Source of the DNA: an uncultured Oscillospiraceae bacterium
GTDB lineage: Bacteria > Bacillota > Clostridia > Oscillospirales > Ruminococcaceae
Assembly: GCA_910589145.1 (NCBI GenBank)
Contig: CAJUSD010000058.1
Span: 1-12,685 of the forward strand
Direction: 5' to 3'
Length of the DNA stretch: 12,685 nt
The notes under the pieces were generated by a model, which searched no databases, was not told the DNA's origin, and saw nothing but the letters and a program-made list of their open reading frames with translations. Both the position numbers and the translations under genes were made by a program. Each line of letters opens with the position of its first letter. The first letter of the stretch is position 1. Shown here piece by piece: positions 1-4,960 of the stretch.

Positions 1-10
1 GACGTTTCTG

Positions 11-26
11 CTTCCTTCCACTCCTT
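11..26 (-). promoter_or_regulatory. Possible ribosome binding site of a gene beyond the left edge
   Basis: Read on the minus strand, bases 26 to 11 give AAGGAGTGGAAGGAAG, two Shine-Dalgarno-like purine runs in a row. No start codon follows inside the window, so the gene, if real, would begin just outside. A weak upstream promoter-like pair (TTGAAT, 15-base spacer, TATAGA) overlaps the purA terminator arm. This is a guess from base composition only. Confidence 0.22.
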
Positions 27-72
27 CTCTTTTCTTAGAAGGTTGAATCTATAAACAACTGTATACTTATTC

Positions 73-111
73 AAACAAGCGGGAACTGTTAAAAACAGTT
101 CCCGCTTGTTT
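73..111 (-). terminator. Terminator downstream of purA
   Basis: An 18-bp perfect inverted repeat, AAACAAGCGGGAACTGTT, occupies 73-90 and its complement 94-111, with a 3-base loop. It starts 21 bases past the purA stop codon on the minus strand. The flanking T run is short (TTGTTT inside the arm), but the stem is nearly symmetric and could stop transcription from either side. Confidence 0.85.
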
Positions 112-131
112 CATACTTCCGACAATTTATT

Positions 132-1406
132 TTATCGTTCCAAATTTTGCTCTCTGGATGGACCAACTCCTACCATCTTAATAGGACATCCACATAGTTC
201 CTCTAATTTTGCAATGTAAGCTTTACAGTCTTCTGGAAGCTCATCAAAGGAACGGCATTTGGAAATATCTCCTTTAAACCCTTTTACTGTCTCGTAAACT
301 GGTTCACATTCTGCTAATTCCTCCAAAGCTGCCGGGAAATCTTTTATTACGCTGCCATCCTTTTTCCGATAGGCTACACAGACCTTTAAATCCCCTATAT
401 CGCTTAAAGTATCTACTTTGTTTACCGCTAATGCAGTTAAACCATTTACCCGTACTGCATGGCGTAATATAACTGCATCAAACCATCCTGTACGGCGGGG
501 CCGCCCCGTTGTAGTCCCAAATTCAAATCCGCGGTTGCGAATCAATTCTCCCATATCATCCATTAATTCTGTAGGAAAAGGTCCTTTTCCTACCCGTGTT
601 GTATAGGCTTTTGCAACCCCGATTATCTCGTCTACTATATTTGGGCCTACCCCTGTTCCAATACATATTCCTCCTGATACCGGGTGAGAGGATGTCACAA
701 ATGGATAAGTCCCCATATCTAGGTCTAACAGCGTCCCCTGCGCCCCTTCAAACAGTACCTCTTTCCCACTTTTATGGGCTTCATATGCCAATACAGATAC
801 ATCTGCTACATATTTCTCCAGACGCTTTCCGTATTCCTTATACTCCTGAATTACGCTTTCTAAATCTATTGGAGATTCCTCATATACTTTTGTAATAATC
901 CGATTTTTTAAGGTCCCAACTTCTCTTGCCTTTCCCTCAAACAAATCCGCATGTACTAAATCATATATACGGATTCCACATCGTTCCGCCTTATCCATAT
1001 AACATGGACCTATTCCGCGTTTGGTTGTTCCAATTTCTGACGAACCCCGCATTTTTTCGCTCATACCGTCTAATGCTATATGCCATGGCATTATAACATG
1101 AGCGCGGGGATCTATCCGTAAATTTTCACAGGAAATTCCACGGTCTTTCAATCCGTCAATTTCTTCAAGAATTGCTTTTGGATCAATAACCGTTCCACTT
1201 CCAATTAGGCAAAGTGTCTTTGGATACAGGATACCAGAGGGGATCAAATGTAATTTATACACCTCTCCCGCATTTTCTACTGTATGTCCTGCATTGTTTC
1301 CTCCAGATGAACGAATTACTACATCTGCTCTGGACGCCAAAATGTCAATAATTTTTCCTTTTCCCTCATCGCCCCATTGGGTGCCTACTACAACTTTTAC
1401 TGACAT
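132..1406 (-). CDS. purA: Adenylosuccinate synthetase
   Basis: PurA joins IMP and aspartate using GTP to give adenylosuccinate, the first committed step from IMP to AMP, in the cytoplasm. The 424-residue product has the usual family length. Visible landmarks are the P-loop-like GTQWGDEGKGK (residues 8-18, with catalytic Asp13), NNAGHTV (37-43, catalytic His41), GTTKRGIGP (126-134, IMP binding), a TTTGRPRRTGW loop and NKVD, the guanine-binding motif. The ATG at 1406 is preceded by GAAGAAGGA about 8 bases upstream, which fixes the start. It appears to be a single-gene unit with its own extended -10 promoter near 1485 and a terminator at 73-111. The LysR gene lies upstream on the same strand, so read-through from it is possible but not needed. 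Nothing in the protein looks damaged. Confidence 0.98.
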   Translation of the reverse strand: MSVKVVVGTQWGDEGKGKIIDILASRADVVIRSSGGNNAGHTVENAGEVYKLHLIPSGILYPKTLCLIGSGTVIDPKAILEEIDGLKDRGISCENLRIDPRAHVIMPWHIALDGMSEKMRGSSEIGTTKRGIGPCYMDKAERCGIRIYDLVHADLFEGKAREVGTLKNRIITKVYEESPIDLESVIQEYKEYGKRLEKYVADVSVLAYEAHKSGKEVLFEGAQGTLLDLDMGTYPFVTSSHPVSGGICIGTGVGPNIVDEIIGVAKAYTTRVGKGPFPTELMDDMGELIRNRGFEFGTTTGRPRRTGWFDAVILRHAVRVNGLTALAVNKVDTLSDIGDLKVCVAYRKKDGSVIKDFPAALEELAECEPVYETVKGFKGDISKCRSFDELPEDCKAYIAKLEELCGCPIKMVGVGPSREQNLER

Positions 1407-1433
1407 AATTTAAATCCTTCTTCCCTTATTATA

Positions 1434-1466
1434 TTAAGTTTTATAATTGAAAACGGGATTATTCAA
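1434..1466 (-). CDS. Possible 10-residue leader ORF in the purA 5' region
   Basis: On the minus strand a strong AAGGGAGG is followed 6 bases later by TTG and then ten codons reading MNNPVFNYKT before TAA. The ORF lies between the purA promoter candidate and the purA ribosome binding site, and it overlaps the 9-bp dyad at 1443-1470, so translation could melt that hairpin. A TTG start and an ORF this short are weak evidence; the purine run could be chance. Confidence 0.2.
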   Translation of the reverse strand: MNNPVFNYKT

Positions 1467-1470
1467 TTAT
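1443..1470. repeat. Inverted repeat in the purA leader
   Basis: ATAATTGAA at 1443-1451 and TTCAATTAT at 1462-1470 are perfect 9-base complements around a 10-base centre. The element lies just downstream of the predicted purA transcription start, between promoter and coding sequence. It could be a repressor site or a leader hairpin. It does not resemble a PurR box or a purine riboswitch core that I know. Confidence 0.5.
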
Positions 1471-1482
1471 GACCTCCCTTTT

Positions 1483-1511
1483 ATTATATCATTCCATTTC
1501 CTATAAGTAAA
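1483..1511 (-). promoter_or_regulatory. purA promoter, sigma-A type with extended -10
   Basis: On the minus strand TATAAT (1488-1483) is preceded by TGA, giving the extended form TGnTATAAT. TTTACT (1511-1506) lies 17 bases upstream as a 4/6 match to TTGACA. The predicted start near 1476 leaves a leader of about 70 bases. Confidence 0.65.
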
Positions 1512-1544
1512 ATGAATCCTTCTTATATAGTATATTGGCTTTTC

Positions 1545-2444
1545 TTATATTTCAATTTCCAGCATCTCTAAAAATTTAGCCCCTGCTACCGAAAGCGGCA
1601 GATGTTCATGGATGGCAATCAACATTTTACGGGGAGGTATTGAAGGAGATAACGGAACTTCTTTTAATTCGCCGCTCCTTAAATATGGTTCTGCAAAACC
1701 TTTCATAACACATCCAATCCCCATCCCCCTTATTGCCAGCTTTACAATTAAATTGCTTGTTGCCAACTCCAATTCTGGTTTCAATCTTATTCCCTGTTCT
1801 GAAAAATACCAGTTGACATATTTTCGAGTACTTGTACCTTCTTCAAGCATAATAATTGGATAGCGAATCAATTCCTGAGGAGAAATATTTGCTGGCTCAA
1901 TGAACTCCCCACCAAAAAAATCCTTTCCTGCTACTAGAATATCCTGAAGTTCCCCCACCGCTACAGTCTTAAAACCTTTACCTGTTTCTATAGGTTCGCT
2001 TATTACTCCAAAATCAATTTTACCAGACCTTAACGTTTGGATTGTAACAGGTGTAGGCGCATTGCTTACCTGGATGTGTACTTTTGGAAACTGTTTATGG
2101 AAACGCTCTAAATGTGGCAAAAGATAGAATTCCATTGTCATATCACTTGCCCCAATTCGTATTTCGCCGGTTTCCAAGTTCTGCATCTCCCGGACCTTTT
2201 TCTCAGCCAGCATTAAATACTCGTATCCCTGGGAAACATACGAATACAATACTTCCCCTTCTCTGGTAAGCTGAATTCCCCTGGGAAGCCGTAAAAACAA
2301 ACTTCCTCCAAGTTGACTTTCTAACTGCTTAATGGTTTGGCTGACTGCGGGCTGCGAAATACATAGTTCCTGAGCTGCCTGAGAAAAACTCCCAGTTTTA
2401 ACTACATAATAAAAAACACGGTAATATTCCAGATTAACATCCAT
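1545..2444 (-). CDS. LysR-family transcriptional regulator
   Basis: The 299-residue product has the standard two-part LysR layout. An N-terminal winged helix-turn-helix (residues about 4-62, including GSFSQAAQELCISQPAVSQ at 18-36) and linker helix are followed by a type 2 periplasmic-binding-fold effector domain from about residue 93 (GEIRIGASDM onward). The overall pattern resembles the CysB/CysL/CbbR branch, but the inducer cannot be read from sequence. The ATG at 2444 has AAGGGAGGG upstream. The gene is divergent from spoVAC across 201 bases, an arrangement in which LysR proteins often control the neighbour and themselves. Control of a forespore operon by a LysR protein would be unusual, so the neighbourhood may be incidental. 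No terminator is evident between it and purA. Confidence 0.93.
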   Translation of the reverse strand: MDVNLEYYRVFYYVVKTGSFSQAAQELCISQPAVSQTIKQLESQLGGSLFLRLPRGIQLTREGEVLYSYVSQGYEYLMLAEKKVREMQNLETGEIRIGASDMTMEFYLLPHLERFHKQFPKVHIQVSNAPTPVTIQTLRSGKIDFGVISEPIETGKGFKTVAVGELQDILVAGKDFFGGEFIEPANISPQELIRYPIIMLEEGTSTRKYVNWYFSEQGIRLKPELELATSNLIVKLAIRGMGIGCVMKGFAEPYLRSGELKEVPLSPSIPPRKMLIAIHEHLPLSVAGAKFLEMLEIEI

Positions 2445-2490
2445 TCCACATCCCTCCCTTTGCAGAACCTAAAATACCGCCATATCTTTT

Positions 2491-2519
2491 ATTGTAAGAA
2501 AAATTTAAGGAAATGTCTA
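2491..2519 (-). promoter_or_regulatory. Promoter of the LysR regulator gene
   Basis: On the minus strand TAGACA (2519-2514, 5/6 to consensus) and TACAAT (2496-2491, 5/6) are 17 bases apart. The predicted start lies about 40 bases upstream of the ATG. A second TATAAT on the same strand (2542-2537) has a poorer -35 partner. Confidence 0.68.
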
Positions 2520-2630
2520 TGCCTTTATTTGTAAAAATTATATGAAATGCCAAATTACAGCAAATTCTGCTTATATTTACTACACATATTCATTCTGATG
2601 CAACTAACAATAACTTTGCAGACTTTAAAA

Positions 2631-2637
2631 AAGGAAG
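2631..2637 (+). promoter_or_regulatory. Ribosome binding site that sets the spoVAC start
   Basis: AAGGAAG is followed by 8 bases and then ATG at 2646. This favours the 147-residue reading over the in-frame ATG at 2547, which would add a 33-residue N-terminal extension not typical of SpoVAC and which has no comparable purine run. Confidence 0.75.
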
Positions 2638-2645
2638 TGTATATT

Positions 2646-3089
2646 ATGTCAATGACTCCACAAGAGTATGACGCAATTAACCAAAGGTATTCTCCTGCCT
2701 CCAAAGGATGGAAAACCATCCCGTTGGCATGGCTGTTTGGAGGACTTATCTGTTGTATTGGACAAGCTTTTAGTGATTGTTATAGTGCCTTAGGCCTGGA
2801 GAAAGATATTGCCTCTGCTGGAGTATCTATAACACTGGTATTTTTGGCAGCGCTTTTAACTGGATTTGGAATATATGACAATATAGCTAAATACGGTGGG
2901 GCCGGCTGCCTAGTACCCATTACTGGTTTTTCTAATGCGGTATCCTCTCCAGCGCTGGAATTTAAAAGCGAGGGCCTAATTCTCGGTCTGGGGGCAAAAA
3001 TGTTTGTTATTGCAGGCCCAGTGATTGTATATGGAACCGCTGCCAGTATCATTTATGGACTAATTATATATTTATTTCATCTATATTAA
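2646..3089 (+). CDS. spoVAC: Stage V sporulation protein AC
   Basis: SpoVAC is an integral membrane subunit of the SpoVA system. It helps move Ca-dipicolinic acid into the developing spore across the inner forespore membrane and release it during germination; in Bacillus subtilis it behaves as a mechanosensitive channel. The 147-residue product has the usual length. It opens with a soluble MTPQEYDAINQRYSP segment, then GGLICCIGQAFSD (32-44) in the first membrane segment, a second hydrophobic stretch ending in GFGIYD, the loop GGAGCLVPITGF (84-95), and a C-terminal hydrophobic hairpin. The GQA and GAG-VP-TGF motifs recur in SpoVAE downstream. It is the first gene of the spoVACDE operon, 42 bases from spoVAD. 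A sigma-G promoter is expected, but I found no convincing -35/-10 pair; CATATTC at 2585-2591 is the nearest -10-like match. Confidence 0.95.
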   Translation: MSMTPQEYDAINQRYSPASKGWKTIPLAWLFGGLICCIGQAFSDCYSALGLEKDIASAGVSITLVFLAALLTGFGIYDNIAKYGGAGCLVPITGFSNAVSSPALEFKSEGLILGLGAKMFVIAGPVIVYGTAASIIYGLIIYLFHLY

Positions 3090-3130
3090 TAAGCTAAACT
3101 ACAAATTGGATATAGGAAAGGAGAAAAAAG

Positions 3131-4213
3131 ATGCCATATCGTATTGGTAAATATACGTTAGCCTTGGAAAAACCTCCAATCATACTAAGCTGTGCTTCCG
3201 TAGGTTCTAAAAAAGAAGGAGAAGGACCATTAAAGGATTGCTTCGATTATATGGAACAGGATTCCTATTTTGGACAGAACACATGGGAGAAGGCGGAAAG
3301 CCGTATTCAAAGGGAAGCTGTAAATCGTGCTTTGGCAAAAGGGGAGCTTGATCCATCAGACATTGATTATGTATTTGCAGGGGATTTATTAAACCAATGT
3401 ACCAGTTCCGTTTATGGGCTGCGTGAATTGGGGATTCCTCTGTTTGGATTATATGGGGCGTGTTCAACTATGGCAGAATCCCTAAGCTTGGCATCCATTT
3501 TTGTTGACAGCGGTGCTGGGGGAAAATGTGTAGCTGTAACATCCTCCCACTTTTGCTCTGCAGAAAGGCAATTCCGGTTTCCACTGGAATACGCCGGGCA
3601 GCGCACACCCACTTCCCAATGGACTGTAACTGGCGGCGGTGCAGCTGTAATAGGACGAGGAGAGGCTCCACCTTTTATACGCGCTATTACAACGGGAACA
3701 GTAGAGGATTATGGAATAAAAGACGCTAATAATATGGGAGCGGCTATGGCTCCAGCAGCCAGCGCTACAATATGTCGGTTCTTTAAAGACACGGGATTAC
3801 AACCAGATCAGTTCGATATGATTGTTACAGGCGATTTAGGATATGTTGGAAGCGGGATTTTACTGGAATTAACCGAAAAAGAGGGAATTGATATTCACCG
3901 CCAGCATCAGGATTGCGGACTGCTCATTTTTGATCGGGAAAAACAGCCGGAAGTTCAGGCTGGAGGTTCTGGATGTGGATGCAGTGGCTCTGTTTTGTGC
4001 GGTCATATTTTACCCCAAATCCAAAAGGGCTCCCTGAAAAATGTTCTTTTTATTGCAACTGGCGCTTTAATGAGTACAACCAGTGTTCAACAAGGTGATA
4101 CCATTCCAGGAATTGCCCATTTAGTTTATTTATCCTTTAATATGGAAGATATTAAGTTTACAAATCCAGAGAAAAACTGCTGCGTCCACGGCGGAAGAAA
4201 AGGGGGAGCATAA
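3131..4213 (+). CDS. spoVAD: Stage V sporulation protein AD
   Basis: SpoVAD is the dipicolinic-acid-binding subunit of the SpoVA system and lies on the spore inner membrane. The fold is that of thiolase/KAS III enzymes, used for ligand binding rather than condensation. The 360-residue product is slightly longer than the roughly 338 residues of the Bacillus protein. Recognisable parts are FAGDLLNQC (82-90), GLYGACSTMAE with the thiolase-position cysteine at 111, SSHFCSAERQFRFP from 138, TGGGAAVIG, TGDLGYVG, and the glycine/cysteine-rich GGSGCGCSGSVLCGH near the C-terminus. The start follows AGGAAAGGAG. The extra length is mostly a tail ending in NCCVHGGRKGGA. The TAATG junction overlaps spoVAE by one base, suggesting translational coupling. 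Confidence 0.97.
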   Translation: MPYRIGKYTLALEKPPIILSCASVGSKKEGEGPLKDCFDYMEQDSYFGQNTWEKAESRIQREAVNRALAKGELDPSDIDYVFAGDLLNQCTSSVYGLRELGIPLFGLYGACSTMAESLSLASIFVDSGAGGKCVAVTSSHFCSAERQFRFPLEYAGQRTPTSQWTVTGGGAAVIGRGEAPPFIRAITTGTVEDYGIKDANNMGAAMAPAASATICRFFKDTGLQPDQFDMIVTGDLGYVGSGILLELTEKEGIDIHRQHQDCGLLIFDREKQPEVQAGGSGCGCSGSVLCGHILPQIQKGSLKNVLFIATGALMSTTSVQQGDTIPGIAHLVYLSFNMEDIKFTNPEKNCCVHGGRKGGA

Positions 4214-4578
4214 TGGATTGGATGATGTATATTAAAACATTTTTAATTGGTGGGGCATTGTGTGCAATTGGACAGGCGTTAATCGACTACACAAAATTAA
4301 CTCCTGCACGTATTTTGGTTTCTTATGTTGTTGCCGGCGTTATTTTAGGCGGGCTCGGGCTTTATCAGCCGTTGGTAGATTTTGCGGGGGCAGGTGCTAC
4401 TGTACCGTTGACAGGATTTGGCTGGCTGTTGTCAAAGGGAGTAAAAGAAGCTGTCGCTGAAAAAGGGTTGTTAGGTATTTTATCTGGCGGCCTTACCGCC
4501 ACATCAGCGGGTATTGCTGCCGCAGTATTTTTTGGGCTTGTCTTTGCCCTGATATTTAAGCCAAAGGATAAAAACTGA
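4213..4578 (+). CDS. spoVAE: Stage V sporulation protein AE
   Basis: SpoVAE is a small membrane subunit of the SpoVA dipicolinic acid channel. The 121-residue product is almost wholly hydrophobic, with about four membrane segments. It shares with SpoVAC the GGALCAIGQALID motif (13-25), GGLGLYQPLVDFAGAG and VPLTGFG (64-70), so the two are paralogues from the same family. In Clostridia the channel is typically encoded by just C, D and E, without the spoVAA, spoVAB and spoVAF genes of Bacillus, which fits here. The ATG shares one base with the spoVAD stop codon. A strong terminator follows 46 bases downstream, marking the operon end. Confidence 0.96.
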   Translation: MDWMMYIKTFLIGGALCAIGQALIDYTKLTPARILVSYVVAGVILGGLGLYQPLVDFAGAGATVPLTGFGWLLSKGVKEAVAEKGLLGILSGGLTATSAGIAAAVFFGLVFALIFKPKDKN

Positions 4579-4624
4579 TATGCGGATGCAAACTAAAGAT
4601 AAGCACTCAACCAAAAGCAAAGTT

Positions 4625-4666
4625 AAAGGTTCAGGGAACTTTCCAAGAAGGTTCCCTGAACCTTTT
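4625..4666 (+). terminator. Terminator of the spoVACDE operon
   Basis: AAAGGTTCAGGGAAC at 4625-4639 pairs perfectly over 15 bp with 4651-4665, around an 11-base loop. The 3' arm runs into a five-T tract. Confidence 0.93.
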
Positions 4667-4695
4667 TAATCTGCTTCAGATTGTATTCATCTTGG

Positions 4696-4720
4696 TTTTC
4701 TCTGTATAAATCAGAGAAAA
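4696..4720. repeat. Palindrome upstream of the secreted-protein promoter
   Basis: TTTTCTCTG at 4696-4704 and CAGAGAAAA at 4712-4720 form a perfect 9-base dyad around TATAAAT. It sits about 37 bases upstream of the -35 candidate at 4757, where an activator or repressor might bind. On the plus strand no T tract follows, so it is unlikely to be a terminator. Confidence 0.45.
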
Positions 4721-4756
4721 AGGATATAAAAATCCATAATATTGTGTATAATTTTC

Positions 4757-4786
4757 TGTAGAAATAGATGGGATTTATAGTATAAT
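4757..4786 (+). promoter_or_regulatory. Promoter candidate for the large secreted protein
   Basis: A perfect TATAAT at 4781-4786 has TGTAGA 18 bases upstream (3/6). A start near 4793 would give a leader of about 168 bases. A second perfect TATAAT at 4747-4752 has no reasonable -35. Confidence 0.5.
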
Positions 4787-4808
4787 GGTAATAATTTCAG
4801 TTATTTTA

Positions 4809-4910
4809 ATGAAGAATAGACTGAAACAAATCATGTGGATTGCCATGGCAGGCAACAGACATGAAAAACAAAAGAAAGGAGGGTATAGTTTATTTAGGCA
4901 TTTCCTCTAA
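4809..4910 (+). CDS. Possible 33-residue upstream ORF
   Basis: An ATG at 4809 opens a 33-codon frame (MKNRLKQIMWIAMAGNRHEK and on to SLFRHFL) ending at 4910, inside the leader of the large gene. It contains an unusually strong AAAGGAGGG at 4876-4883 that has no start codon at a workable distance, and the small hairpin TTGCC-ATGGCA-GGCAA at 4840-4855. There is no good ribosome binding site in front of the ATG. It may be only an open stretch in a leader RNA. Confidence 0.2.
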   Translation: MKNRLKQIMWIAMAGNRHEKQKKGGYSLFRHFL

Positions 4911-4960
4911 AGCGGGGATTGACTGGCAAAAGACAGAGAGATAGAAAGGAAGAAATGGGA

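Noticed and set aside
2560..2592. Sigma-G promoter for spoVAC
   Set aside because: CATATTC fits the -10 fairly well, but no GHATR/TGMATA element lies at the right distance.
2547..2645. Earlier in-frame ATG for spoVAC
   Set aside because: It adds 33 residues foreign to the family and lacks a ribosome binding site; ATG 2646 has AAGGAAG at 8 bases.
4919..4960. TTG start for the large secreted protein
   Set aside because: It would put a charged 14-residue stretch before the signal peptide and has no nearby purine run; ATG 4961 (or 4955) is better placed.
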